Shown here piece after piece: positions 17,796 to 27,217 of a stretch of 64,000 nucleotides of DNA. Positions within the stretch are counted from its first letter, which is position 1; the number at the start of each line of letters is the position of its first letter. The stretch is from JAOAFZ01 sp964407325 (lineage in GTDB: Bacteria; Patescibacteriota; Microgenomatia; UBA1406; GWC2-37-13). Under the pieces are notes generated by a model that was not told where the DNA came from, did no database searches, and was given only the letters and a program-made list of their open reading frames with translations. The translations under genes and the position numbers were made by a program. Location: NCBI GenBank assembly GCA_964407325.1, contig CAYOVA010000001.1, forward strand, positions 62,001 to 126,000, written 5' to 3'.

Positions 17796-19481
17796 ATGTC
17801 AATTCAATCGGATGCATGGATAAAACGAATGGTAAAGTCTCACAACATGATTGAACCATTCGAACCTAAGCTTATTCGTGACGGCAAGGTTTCTTACGGC
17901 TTATCTTCATATGGATACGACTTCCGCGTAGCAGATGAATTTAAGATCTTCACAAACGTCCATTCTGCCGTTGTTGACCCCAAGAATTTTGATGAAAAGT
18001 CATTTGTTGATATAAAGGGAGAAGGCTCGGTGTTGATTCCTCCAAACTCGTTTGCACTCACAAGGACAATTGAATACGTTCGCATTCCCCGGAGCGTTAT
18101 GGGAATCTGTATTGGAAAATCGACGTATGCACGTTGCTTTAGTGGGGATACGAGAGTGGCACTCGTTGATGGAACAGCTCCCACACTGGAAGAAATGGCA
18201 AACCGATCTGAGAAGGGTGAATTGTTCTGGGGGTACAGTATTGGAGAGCACGGTAGAATTATTGTGACGCTGTTGCATGCACCTCGCTACATTGGCCGCG
18301 ATACCTTGCTCGAGGTAACACTCGATAATAATCAGCCAATTCGCTGTACACCCGATCATATGTTTTTGTTGCGTGATGGCCAATTGCGTTCTGCAGGCGA
18401 TTTGCGTCCGGGAGATTCGTTAATGCCTCTGTACCGTGAGTTATATCGTGGTTATGAAGCAGTCTATCAACCTTTAAACGGGCATTTGTATCCGACGCAT
18501 CGGTTGGCAGATGAATGGAATCTGCGCAACGAGATGTATACAGATGTACCAGGAACCCACCGCCATCATAAAGATTTTAACCGATTGAATAATAATCCTT
18601 GGAACATTGAACGGATGGAGGCCAGTGCCCATATTCGCATGCATAATACAGAGAACTACGGCGAAGAATTTGACCCGGAAGAACATAGCTCTTCAATTAA
18701 AATGGCTTTTGCGCGTTTACAATCAAATCCCGAGTGGTCAGAGCATTTTGCACAGTTACAGAAGGAACGTGCGCAGGCATTCTGGTCTGAAGAACGGTAT
18801 GCAGCTTCTCGAGATCTACGGGATGAGCACATTCGAGAGTGGTGGACAGAAGAAAGAAAATCTGAGAGGCGTGAAAATATGCTTCTGTACTATAGCAACG
18901 CTGCAAATAGGCAAAAGTTGAGCGAAGCACATAAAGCACAATGGGCAAGGGCAAGTGAATCAAGACGACAGCAACAAGCAGAAATAATGCGCAGCATTCG
19001 AATTCGTAATGAAATTACAGCCGAAGCAGTGCGGTTTGCACTGGATCAGACGGGATCTATACGAGGAGCCGCTCGGTTACTCAAATGTGATAGATCGGTA
19101 TTTCGCCGCTTTCCCGAGGTAATTCATTCATTCCATGGTCGATCCGTGCGCAATCATAAAGTAGCTTCGATTAAGGAGCTTCCGGGAACTCATGATGTGT
19201 ATTGTTTAACCGTTCCTGAAGCTGGGAATTTCGCGTTAGAAGCCGGAGTCTTTGTGAAAAATTGCGGAATTATTGTAAATGTAACGCCCATTCAGCCCGA
19301 ATTTGAAGGATATATCGTTATCGAAATTTCCAATACAACACCGCTACCTGCAAAAATCTATGCAGGGGAGGGGATATCAGAAGTGGTTTTCTTTGAAGCA
19401 GATGAAGTGTGCGAAAAATCGTATAAAGACCTGGCTGGGTTGTACTCCAATCAAAAAAGCATTGCGCTTCCTAAAGTATAA
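17796..19481 (+). CDS. dcd: dCTP deaminase interrupted by an HNH intein
   Basis: A 561-residue precursor. Residues 1-113 and 490-561 join to a 185-residue dCTP deaminase, the normal length, which turns dCTP into dUTP on the way to dTMP. Its active-site motif GKSTYAR|CGIIVN is split exactly between Arg and Cys by the intein (residues 114-489). Downstream extein parts include PEFEGYIVIEISN with the catalytic Glu. Whether it also hydrolyses dUTP is not clear. Thymidylate synthase is encoded at 41040. The ATG at 17796 follows a TATAAT box and gives the usual family N-terminus; longer upstream readings overlap the hairpin at 17713. Confidence 0.95.
   Translation: MSIQSDAWIKRMVKSHNMIEPFEPKLIRDGKVSYGLSSYGYDFRVADEFKIFTNVHSAVVDPKNFDEKSFVDIKGEGSVLIPPNSFALTRTIEYVRIPRSVMGICIGKSTYARCFSGDTRVALVDGTAPTLEEMANRSEKGELFWGYSIGEHGRIIVTLLHAPRYIGRDTLLEVTLDNNQPIRCTPDHMFLLRDGQLRSAGDLRPGDSLMPLYRELYRGYEAVYQPLNGHLYPTHRLADEWNLRNEMYTDVPGTHRHHKDFNRLNNNPWNIERMEASAHIRMHNTENYGEEFDPEEHSSSIKMAFARLQSNPEWSEHFAQLQKERAQAFWSEERYAASRDLRDEHIREWWTEERKSERRENMLLYYSNAANRQKLSEAHKAQWARASESRRQQQAEIMRSIRIRNEITAEAVRFALDQTGSIRGAARLLKCDRSVFRRFPEVIHSFHGRSVRNHKVASIKELPGTHDVYCLTVPEAGNFALEAGVFVKNCGIIVNVTPIQPEFEGYIVIEISNTTPLPAKIYAGEGISEVVFFEADEVCEKSYKDLAGLYSNQKSIALPKV
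18135..19262 (+). other. Intein with HNH endonuclease domain inside dcd
   Basis: A 376-residue intein. Block A is CFSGDTRVALVDG with catalytic Cys1. Block B is CTPDHMFLLRDG with the TxxH signature. The C-terminal block reads DVYCLTVPEAGNFALEAG and ends FVKN before the +1 Cys of the extein. The penultimate residue is Lys rather than the usual His, so splicing may use a variant mechanism. The centre has an HNH endonuclease motif (THRHHKDFNRLNNNPWNIE, about residues 254-275), and a Fis-like helix-turn-helix near GSIRGAARLLKCDRSVFRR that probably helps bind the homing site. The insertion falls in the most conserved active-site motif, as homing inteins usually do. Confidence 0.93.
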
Positions 19482-19528
19482 GCGCTCCAGAAGTCACCGG
19501 GAACTTTAAAGTATAATTACTATACCTT

Positions 19529-21235
19529 ATGATAATACGGCATGTGTTGTTAGCTACTGTTTTTGTCCTTCTATGGCAAGCTGTTTACTCAGCACCCCCG
19601 ATTTTTGCCCAGGAGGCGGCTTCAAATAACAAATTTGGCATACACATTGCCAAACCTCATGAGGAAGATATTAAAAAAGCTGCGGAACTGGTAAATGGCA
19701 ACGGTGGTGCATGGGGATACGTTACTGTGGTAATGCAAGATGATGATCGGGATTTAAATGCATGGCAGGCGAAGTTTAATTTGATGCGCGAGTTGCGACT
19801 TATTCCCATTGTAAGGCTGGCTACCCATCCGGAGGAGGGGAATTGGGCAACACCTACCAAAGATGATGCACAAACCTGGGTAGATTTCCTCAATGAACTG
19901 CGCTGGCCAACACAACAGCGCCACGTAATTCTTTTTAATGAACCCAATCATGCAACTGAATGGGGTGGAAAAGTTGATCCGCACGGGTATGCAACCGTAG
20001 TAAAGGAGTTTGCAGTTAAGTTTCATGAAAAGAGCCCTGACTTTGTGGTAATGATGGGTGGGCTTGACGCAGCAGCCCCTTCTGCTCCACCCTCCTTGGA
20101 AGATTCGGGGAATTTCCTAAGAATAGTGGTGGAAGCAATCGGGAAAGACCATTTTAACAAGCTGTTTGATGCTTATGCATCCCATTCCTATCCAAATCCC
20201 GGTTTTCGCGGGTCACCACTTAGTAGCGGGAAAGGAACTGTGAGGTCGTACGAATGGGAATTGGATCAGCTGAAAAGCCTGGGTGTAAAAGATATGCCGG
20301 TGTATATTACCGAAACAGGCTGGGATGGTGATGCCGTAGGCAGAGACACAACGGCCAACTATCTTACCTATGCCTTCGAAAACATCTGGCTTCCTGATGA
20401 TAGGGTAAAGGCAGTGACTCCTTTTATTCTGAACTACCAAGGGGAACCATTTCTGAAGTTCTCCTGGAGAAAGTTCGAAAGTCAGGATTTTTATCCGCAG
20501 TTTGATACGGTAAAGAATTTGAAAAAGATTACTGGAAAGCCTGAAATTAGTGAAAAGGGTTCAATTGCAATTCACGATCTCCCCACGGATTTGGTAGAAG
20601 GGTCGAATTATCACTTCTATGTAACTTTGCAGAATGACGGCCAGGGCTATTGGGACAAGGGACATGGGTACAAGCTGAAGCTTACTACCGCTGATAACAA
20701 TGACTATCTGTTTAGCGGGCTGTATAAAATCGAACCGGGGGAGTCGGGAATTGTGGATCTATTCTTTAAAACAGACCAGCCTACTACTGTGCAAATCCGT
20801 AAAGTTGAGCTATACAGGCACGATAAAAAGATAATGGAATCAGGTGCGTGGAAATACGTAGTTTCGGCTCTGCCAAGCCTCAATATACAAGCGAAGTTTT
20901 TAACAAAATTTGATACTACCAGTAGTAGTTTCGAGGTTCAGATATTTGACGAAAAGGAAGAGCTTGTCTTTAAAAAAAGAAATATCCAGGTTGTGGATAA
21001 TGTGGGGAAGGTGGAAGAGATCCGCAATGTGGCCTTTAACAAGACGTACCGAATTGTAATCCTTCATAAGGGCTACCTGCCTCGCCAGGCACACGTTACG
21101 TTTAAACGCGAGTCAAATGAGGTATTGTTTGAGCGTATGCTTCCGTTTGATATGAATGGTGATGGAGCATTAACGTTTACCGATATTTGGCAGGGAGTTA
21201 CGTCACCTTCAGAATTGGGGAAATTCCTGCCTTAA
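19529..21235 (+). CDS. Secreted glycoside hydrolase (clan GH-A type) with dockerin-like tail
   Basis: A 568-residue protein with a signal peptide (cleavage near VYSAPPIFAQ-EA). A TIM-barrel catalytic domain (about 35-330) has the acid/base Glu138 in LFNEPNH and the nucleophile Glu262 in YITETGWDG, the pattern of clan GH-A retaining enzymes such as families 5 and 39. Beta-sandwich regions follow (about 340-530), and the end carries DMNGDGALTFTDIW, an EF-hand/dockerin-type calcium loop. The protein is probably exported and acts on a polysaccharide outside the cell; the sugar cannot be named. TACTAT lies 5 bases before the ATG. Its last 38 bases overlap the convergent rpe gene. Confidence 0.82.
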   Translation: MIIRHVLLATVFVLLWQAVYSAPPIFAQEAASNNKFGIHIAKPHEEDIKKAAELVNGNGGAWGYVTVVMQDDDRDLNAWQAKFNLMRELRLIPIVRLATHPEEGNWATPTKDDAQTWVDFLNELRWPTQQRHVILFNEPNHATEWGGKVDPHGYATVVKEFAVKFHEKSPDFVVMMGGLDAAAPSAPPSLEDSGNFLRIVVEAIGKDHFNKLFDAYASHSYPNPGFRGSPLSSGKGTVRSYEWELDQLKSLGVKDMPVYITETGWDGDAVGRDTTANYLTYAFENIWLPDDRVKAVTPFILNYQGEPFLKFSWRKFESQDFYPQFDTVKNLKKITGKPEISEKGSIAIHDLPTDLVEGSNYHFYVTLQNDGQGYWDKGHGYKLKLTTADNNDYLFSGLYKIEPGESGIVDLFFKTDQPTTVQIRKVELYRHDKKIMESGAWKYVVSALPSLNIQAKFLTKFDTTSSSFEVQIFDEKEELVFKKRNIQVVDNVGKVEEIRNVAFNKTYRIVILHKGYLPRQAHVTFKRESNEVLFERMLPFDMNGDGALTFTDIWQGVTSPSELGKFLP

Positions 21236-21905
21236 TACACAATTGCTGTAACTCTTCTACCTGTTCCCGAATATTTTCTGCTTTAGAAAAATAGCTTCCT
21301 GGGCCTATTCCATCAAAGGGAGGAGTGTTTGATAATATAACCGGTAGTGTTTCTGCATTAATACCCCCATCAAGGAATATTTTATTCCTATAACCATTAC
21401 TCTTAAGCTGATAACTTTTTTGTAACGTTTGTGGAAGAAAAGACTGTCCCTGAGCACCTGGCTTAACAGACATAATCTGTACTATATCGAGGTCTAGATA
21501 AGAGTATATTGTTGAATATTTTTGAACACCATCTTCTGGGTTAAAAACAAGGCCTATAACAAATTCGGGGTAATCTCGTTTGAGTGTAGCGTAGTTGGGT
21601 TTTAACTGAATATGGATAAATACGTTCTTGATTCTTATGATAGTGGCAATTTTGCGGAGGAGACTTAGATCCTTTTCGAAGTCCATCACCATAAGGTGAA
21701 AGTCAAATAAAGAAGTTTGCAGAATAGGGAGGTTTGGGTTGATTTTCACAAACTGTGCAAATTCCTCTACAGACAGTGTAGTATTTTGAACAAACTTTCC
21801 GTCGGCTATATCTATCTGAAAGTAGTTGAAGAAAGGGGAAAGGCGTTCAATTTGGCGGATTGCATCTTCAACACTGGTAGTTAGAATAGATGGGGTGACA
21901 ATCAT
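21198..21905 (-). CDS. rpe: Ribulose-phosphate 3-epimerase
   Basis: A 235-residue TIM-barrel protein. Family motifs are PSIL near the start, FQIDIADGKFV with the metal-binding Asp, DFHLMVMDFEKDL with a metal His, IMSVKPGAQGQSFLP and FLDGGINAETLP. It interconverts ribulose-5-phosphate and xylulose-5-phosphate in the pentose phosphate pathway in the cytoplasm. RpiB is encoded at 37173, so both isomerases of this branch are present. The sequence is divergent (the usual V.PG..GQ.F motif reads V-K-P-G-A-Q-G-Q-S-F), so a close relative acting on another sugar phosphate is possible. The 3' end overlaps the convergent glycosidase gene. Confidence 0.82.
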   Translation of the reverse strand: MIVTPSILTTSVEDAIRQIERLSPFFNYFQIDIADGKFVQNTTLSVEEFAQFVKINPNLPILQTSLFDFHLMVMDFEKDLSLLRKIATIIRIKNVFIHIQLKPNYATLKRDYPEFVIGLVFNPEDGVQKYSTIYSYLDLDIVQIMSVKPGAQGQSFLPQTLQKSYQLKSNGYRNKIFLDGGINAETLPVILSNTPPFDGIGPGSYFSKAENIREQVEELQQLCIKAGISPILKVT

Positions 21906-21962
21906 ATTTTCATATTGTACAGCAAGGCAGGAAGGAAGCTTGTGAAAAAGGAATGTTGAGAG

Positions 21963-23729
21963 TTACCGCAGCTTAAAATCCTCAACGCGACCAAAAGCAG
22001 GGAAGTTCATTTCAATGTAAAAGCCTTCATTTGCTCCAAGTGAATCGGTTCTTTCCGAAAGGTTACCCACATGAAACAGCTGCTGGAGGTGTTTAGCAGC
22101 ATTTTTGTCAATTTCGTTTTCTTTCATCAAATCAATTTTGTAGATGTGGGCAAAAAGATCTTGCAGGTGTTTTAATGTCCAGAATAACTTGGTTTTTGCG
22201 GGGATTGAACCTTCGAGAGGATTGTTGACAGCTTCAAGTATTTCTGTGGAAAGCTCACTGCCTTTAAAGTAAGTCACAACATTCAAGTGACCTTCATTCT
22301 GAATAATAGCAGGAGAGAAGCGAGTGTGAACATAACAGGTCTTTTGATCGTGACTCTTTTTGAAAGCATACTCGGTTGCAATCGACATGATTATTTTGAA
22401 GAATCCGTAGAATCCGACTATGCGTGGCAAAGAATAGATTGAAGATTTGCTGCCGAAGCCATTTAATTCCTGGATAAAACGGAATACTTTTTTCTTATCT
22501 GCGTTGACGATTGAATACGCTTTTTCGAGTTCTTTGATTGTTTGGGAATATTCGGAACCGATACTTACCGAGCGGAGGCCGGACAAATGGGGAACAATGC
22601 GGCCAAAGTGGGCGCGAATTTGGGCGATCTGCTTGCGCGAAACATCAAAGGCTTCCTTGGCATCAACAATTGCTTTTACCGCCTGCGCATCAATAGTTTT
22701 ATGCGAAAGGAGAAGAGTGTAAATCTTTTCAAAGTCACTAACACCTTTTGAGAAATAGTTCATTATTTCTTCCCAGATCAGCATATCGACTTTTTCACGG
22801 ACATATTCAAGCTCAGTTTGGGGGAGGAAGGAACGATCATCCTGCAGCACTGCCAAACCTTCCTTAAGAAGGCGGTTGTAGGTGGGGATCATATCAAACT
22901 GCATTTGCTCAAGGGTTGATACAAGCTGTTTTTTGTCACTGAATTGTGAAGGAGTTTCAGACCATCCTTCTTGATGGAACGCAAAGTTCCCCAGCAGTGA
23001 AAATCCTGCGCTTGCGGTAATAGGAAGTGGGCGACCGTTTTTGTAGGCTTCCGCCGTATCAAGTATTTTTTTGCTTTCCAAGAAAATGCGACACAAATTG
23101 TTCCCTTCCATCTGGATATGAATATGGGGGAGATCGGGATAAGCTTCCATAAACCTGTTGATAAAAGAGTATGTTTCGCGGACAGTCGAGAGCTTCATGG
23201 TTTCGTCGTTAAACAGGAAGTTAATTACGTAGTATTCGGTGCCTGTTTTGTTTTCTGTGGTTTGAATATATGGAGCTCCAAATTCTAGGCCAAAAGCAGC
23301 GTGGGCAAATGCCTCAGCAGTTTCGTTTTCTGCGAAGTGGAGTAGTACAGCATGCACGTCGCGAATACCTTCAAGAACAACAAGATCGGTTACCTGATTG
23401 CGGAATCCATGAAAGCGTTTTAAGTCGTAGGCTGTTAGAGTAGGACGGGGGTTTCCTGGAGAGGTAGTTTTGGTGTACACCGAAGTAAAGCTCGGTTCCT
23501 GGGGAACAAGACTGCGGTTTAACCCGAGCAGGGCTTCGCTCTGATCGAGGACAGTGGTAACAAAGTCAATACTATCCTGGGGGATAAGGCGCGCCTTAAA
23601 GCTCCGACGATACATATCGACATAATCGGAGAGTCTGTTCAGTTCGTCTTCGTATTCGAGAAACAAGCGTGCACGGGTGCTTTCGGGGGAGATAATGCTT
23701 AAATTTGTATAAGGAATGCCAGTTTGCAT
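21963..23729 (-). CDS. Histidine-kinase-like protein with degenerate ATPase domain
   Basis: A 588-residue soluble protein with no transmembrane helix. The last 160 residues resemble the ATPase domain of the kinase-like protein encoded at 23827: helix GFYGFFKIIMSIATEYAF in the N-box place, a strand pair with SPAIIQNEGHLNVVTYF, and an ending FYIEMNFPAFG matching the FTTTVDFPALG of its neighbour. The glycine-rich G-box is not recognisable and the N-box Asn is missing, so ATP binding is doubtful. A His-containing helix KRFHGFRNQVTDL occurs near residue 107. It may be an inactive partner of the upstream kinase-like protein. Relationship by eye only; function unknown. Confidence 0.5.
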   Translation of the reverse strand: MQTGIPYTNLSIISPESTRARLFLEYEDELNRLSDYVDMYRRSFKARLIPQDSIDFVTTVLDQSEALLGLNRSLVPQEPSFTSVYTKTTSPGNPRPTLTAYDLKRFHGFRNQVTDLVVLEGIRDVHAVLLHFAENETAEAFAHAAFGLEFGAPYIQTTENKTGTEYYVINFLFNDETMKLSTVRETYSFINRFMEAYPDLPHIHIQMEGNNLCRIFLESKKILDTAEAYKNGRPLPITASAGFSLLGNFAFHQEGWSETPSQFSDKKQLVSTLEQMQFDMIPTYNRLLKEGLAVLQDDRSFLPQTELEYVREKVDMLIWEEIMNYFSKGVSDFEKIYTLLLSHKTIDAQAVKAIVDAKEAFDVSRKQIAQIRAHFGRIVPHLSGLRSVSIGSEYSQTIKELEKAYSIVNADKKKVFRFIQELNGFGSKSSIYSLPRIVGFYGFFKIIMSIATEYAFKKSHDQKTCYVHTRFSPAIIQNEGHLNVVTYFKGSELSTEILEAVNNPLEGSIPAKTKLFWTLKHLQDLFAHIYKIDLMKENEIDKNAAKHLQQLFHVGNLSERTDSLGANEGFYIEMNFPAFGRVEDFKLR

Positions 23730-23826
23730 AGGTTTAATTGATTCAATTATACCTCATATGATAAATTGCTTTCGTCAGCCAGTTAGTGCGTATTATAGGG
23801 AAGTATTATGGGGTCTGTGTAAGAAG

Positions 23827-25740
23827 TTATGGTAGAAAATGTCCCAAAGCAGGAAAGTCTACCGTTGTGGTAAATGTACCATATGTTTCTCCGTTAATTT
23901 CCTGATCGATTGCAGCAGAAACACGTGCAAATCTTCTTGAAGATTCAGTAGCAGGGCTTCTTCTCCCGATTGCTTCCATAGTTCTAAGAGTTCGAAGTAG
24001 GGAAGTACCCGTACCTCCACGCGCGCTTTCCACAACATCTATATCTGGTTTGTTCAATTTAGGAACGGTTTCATTTATTACCTGTTGCGATATTTTTCCA
24101 TATGTCGAATACATTAATTTCACTGTGGATATGGGCTCACCATCTTCACCGATAACTTGACCTTTACTAAAGTTTATAGTAATCGGCACATGACCGAGTG
24201 CTGAATCCAAATTGTACAAGTGGGCATTACTAAAAAATATCTCGAAGGCTCTTTGTAGTCCAAGTTTCCAAGAAATAAAACGATCCAGTCCAGGCTCGAC
24301 CTGAAGCTGGGCATTGAGAGGAATAGCTTGCTTTGCATATTGGCGTCGCAAGCCCTCTACAATATCGGTGAGTACTTGATCGACTGAAATAATTTCCAGT
24401 TTTTTCAACTTACCGTGGTCAACTTGCTGTTCGGCTATTGCGGTAACAGACCTGCCTGCCTCATCAAGGTGACTTAATCCCGTTTGTAACATCATCTGGG
24501 CAAATTGAAGATCTTGAAGCAATTTTTCCATGGTAGGGGGATTTCCAGATTGAATCGCCTCAAGTGCTTGTGTAATTCTTGCTTCTCCAGCTCGTACAAA
24601 ACCCTTTGGACCGGTCACTTTGGAACCCACTTCGTGCCTGAAGATGCCTTCATTTTCATTGTTTATATAGGCGAGTGTTTGCGGGTCCAGACTAAGGACA
24701 TTGTCAAGCTGGTTCTCAAGAAGGAATGCCTCCATAGATCCCCGTATTCCATCACGAACTGGGGGAAGGTAAATAGCTGACCCGTCATTGTTTCTGATCT
24801 CCTGGTTAAGCTCATAGGAAGTAAGTATGGCGGCTGCTCGGGTATTGTCAATGGGTTCGGGGAGAGGTTGGTTACTTCCTGTCTGCAGTACGAAGACTTC
24901 GCCGGTTTTTGGGTTTTTGTCGAGAAGTAAATTGAGATTGTATTTTCTGATTTTTGGTCTGCCCATGTAAGTAGCGTTTTGTTCGAACATTACTTCCCAT
25001 GGAGCTTCAAATGTTGACATAGTAACCCGCTGACCGTTTACTACGTACTCCTGCAAGTCGATGTTGAGCGTTTCCAGTTGCCCGTATTCACTTTGTGACA
25101 TGGCAAGCAGTAGTTCGTGGTAGTCGGCAATAAGGGGGTTAGAAGGGTCATCGAGAAGGTGTATGTACATTCTTTCATTACCTTCTTCTCCTTCTCTATG
25201 GACAAAGGCTGATGATCCGAAATACACTGCTGAACCGCCAGCAGAGAAGAGAACTTTGTCGTTAGTAGGGATTCCTGCTTCTTTTAATCTAACTGTTTCG
25301 GCGATGTTGAGAATTGCAGCTCGGAAGTCCAGTGGACCACGAGGAAGAGCGGTGTTGGTAACAGGGAGAAAGGTTCCCCCTCGCAAGTCGTAACCAGTTG
25401 CATACACGCCATTTATTTTATGTGTTGCAAGGTTTATATCGGCAGTGCGAACAAAGCCGGAACCGTATTCCGCATGGTCTCCAGAAACACCAAGAGGGAG
25501 CCACATTCGATTATATATCTCTTCTCGTCTTCGTCTTGACCATCCCATCATTGGAACTGCGCTCCCTGGGAGGTTTTCAGTTGAATGTCCCTGTCTTTCT
25601 GATTGTCTTTCTGCGGTAGCTTTAGCTTGTTTAATATAACGGGCTATGTAATTTTTGTGTCTGGCAATAGCAGTACTGTGCTCCTGGTAGAGCGGTGGTC
25701 TATCCGATAACTGTATTGCTTCGCCGTTGCGTCTTGTCAT
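23827..25740 (-). CDS. Divergent cytoplasmic histidine kinase-like protein
   Basis: A 637-residue protein with no membrane helix. From about residue 360 it has the order of a histidine kinase. A candidate H-box is GIFRHEVGSKVTG with His369, followed by a long second helix (LLQDLQFAQMMLQTGL). A bridge reads ISVDQVLTDIVEGLRRQ, an N-box FFSNAHLYN has Asn505, a G-box is RGGTGTSLLR (575-583), and the final strand is TTTVDFPALG. The N-terminal 350 residues are of unknown fold and may sense a ligand. The candidate output partners are three receiver proteins at 27218-28375. The protein lies upstream of a related degenerate protein, with a gap of 97 bases. Moderate confidence in the kinase assignment. 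Confidence 0.55.
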   Translation of the reverse strand: MTRRNGEAIQLSDRPPLYQEHSTAIARHKNYIARYIKQAKATAERQSERQGHSTENLPGSAVPMMGWSRRRREEIYNRMWLPLGVSGDHAEYGSGFVRTADINLATHKINGVYATGYDLRGGTFLPVTNTALPRGPLDFRAAILNIAETVRLKEAGIPTNDKVLFSAGGSAVYFGSSAFVHREGEEGNERMYIHLLDDPSNPLIADYHELLLAMSQSEYGQLETLNIDLQEYVVNGQRVTMSTFEAPWEVMFEQNATYMGRPKIRKYNLNLLLDKNPKTGEVFVLQTGSNQPLPEPIDNTRAAAILTSYELNQEIRNNDGSAIYLPPVRDGIRGSMEAFLLENQLDNVLSLDPQTLAYINNENEGIFRHEVGSKVTGPKGFVRAGEARITQALEAIQSGNPPTMEKLLQDLQFAQMMLQTGLSHLDEAGRSVTAIAEQQVDHGKLKKLEIISVDQVLTDIVEGLRRQYAKQAIPLNAQLQVEPGLDRFISWKLGLQRAFEIFFSNAHLYNLDSALGHVPITINFSKGQVIGEDGEPISTVKLMYSTYGKISQQVINETVPKLNKPDIDVVESARGGTGTSLLRTLRTMEAIGRRSPATESSRRFARVSAAIDQEINGETYGTFTTTVDFPALGHFLP

Positions 25741-25848
25741 ATGTATTGAGTAGTTCTATTGAGTCAGTGGCAATTATACCAAAAAATTCCTATAGTATAA
25801 TATTTTCTTTGGTGCAATTATAGCTCAAGTTTGCGATAATATACCTAA

Positions 25849-27201
25849 ATGAAAGATGAACAGAATGTGAGAAAAAAACTCCAGGATGTAGTGGCAATCC
25901 AGTCGTTATCGGCGGATCCTTCGAAACGCACGGAAATCAGGAAAGCGGCAGAATATCTCCATAGGTGGCTCAAAGAAACGGGTTTTCAAGTAGAAGAATA
26001 TACAAAAGGTGATGCCCCGCCTCTAATTGTGGCTACTTATACAGTACCAAATCCTGCTTCAACTATTGGTGTATATGCACACTATGATGTCCAGGCGGAA
26101 GATCCGGTTGATGAATGGAAGACGCCGCCATTTACGGTAACTGAGAAAGACGGCAAACTGTGGGGGAGAGGAGTGGCTGATGATAAAGGCCATATTGTCC
26201 AAACAATTGAAGCGGCAGCACAAGCTATCCATACAAAAAAACTGCGGAATAATCTGGTATTTGTATTTGAGGGTGAAGAGGAGACTGGGAGTTACAACCT
26301 GCATGAGTATTTGGAGCAGGCTACAGAACATCTCCAAAAATGTGACTTCTTTATCGTTGCCGACGCAGGGATGAAAGATCCTCAAACCCCAATGATCGAG
26401 TACGGCCTTCGCGGATTGGTCTACTTTGAACTGACAGTAACTTCGTTCGGAAGGGATTTGCATTCCGGCTTATACGGAAACAAAGTGGCCAACCCGGCAA
26501 ATATAGTTGCCAGCCTTATTGGGGCAATGAAAGATCCCGTTACCAATGAAGTACTGGTTCCCGGATTCTACGACGGAGTAAGGGAACTCGATGCAAAAGA
26601 GCACGAAATGCTGAAAAAGAATACTACTACCGACGAGGAAATAAAGCAGGATATCCAGGGGAAGCACGTACGCACAATGCGTGGTCTTCCAGCATTTTTG
26701 GTGTCGAAGGTGCTTCCTTCACTGGATGTAAACGGAATGATAGCAGGATATACCGGCAAGGGGCCGAAAACGGTAATTCCACGAACTGCCACTGTAAAGT
26801 TTTCTACACGTATAGTTTCGGATCAGACTGCTGAATTTATGGAGAAGCTGATACGTGACTATGTAGAGGAAAAAATGCCGGATGATGTTGACTACGAGCT
26901 CAAGATATTATCAAAAGATGAACCGTTTTATACCGACTTCCGTACCGCACCCGTTCAACAAGTAGCTCAAATACTGCAACAGCATTTTGGCAACGAGACG
27001 GTGTATAACCGTTCAGGCGGGTCAATTCCCGTTGCTGAAATGTTTCAGCGGTTATTCCAAAAACCCGTTATGATTACCGGCTTTACATTGCCAGATGAAA
27101 ACCTACATGCTCCCAATGAAAACATAGATGCGGCACTCTTCGAAGAGGGAATAGCAGCACTTAAGAAAATCTTTTCTCACGAATTTACTCTGGATGGTTA
27201 A
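25849..27201 (+). CDS. M20 family metallopeptidase (dipeptidase-like)
   Basis: A 450-residue cytoplasmic protein. Metal-site motifs are VYAHYDVQ (His and Asp), GRGVADDKGH with the bridging Asp, VFEGEEETGS with the catalytic Glu pair, and HAPNEN near the end with the last His. The dimerisation-domain motif DLHSGLYG is also present. The family includes carnosinase-like dipeptidases, ArgE and DapE. The length and the WKTPPF and GRGxADDKG wording favour the dipeptidase (CNDP-like) branch. It probably breaks down short peptides taken up from outside. GATAAT lies 8 bases before the ATG. The exact substrate is not known. Confidence 0.9.
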   Translation: MKDEQNVRKKLQDVVAIQSLSADPSKRTEIRKAAEYLHRWLKETGFQVEEYTKGDAPPLIVATYTVPNPASTIGVYAHYDVQAEDPVDEWKTPPFTVTEKDGKLWGRGVADDKGHIVQTIEAAAQAIHTKKLRNNLVFVFEGEEETGSYNLHEYLEQATEHLQKCDFFIVADAGMKDPQTPMIEYGLRGLVYFELTVTSFGRDLHSGLYGNKVANPANIVASLIGAMKDPVTNEVLVPGFYDGVRELDAKEHEMLKKNTTTDEEIKQDIQGKHVRTMRGLPAFLVSKVLPSLDVNGMIAGYTGKGPKTVIPRTATVKFSTRIVSDQTAEFMEKLIRDYVEEKMPDDVDYELKILSKDEPFYTDFRTAPVQQVAQILQQHFGNETVYNRSGGSIPVAEMFQRLFQKPVMITGFTLPDENLHAPNENIDAALFEEGIAALKKIFSHEFTLDG

Positions 27202-27217
27202 CGTGTATAATAAATCT

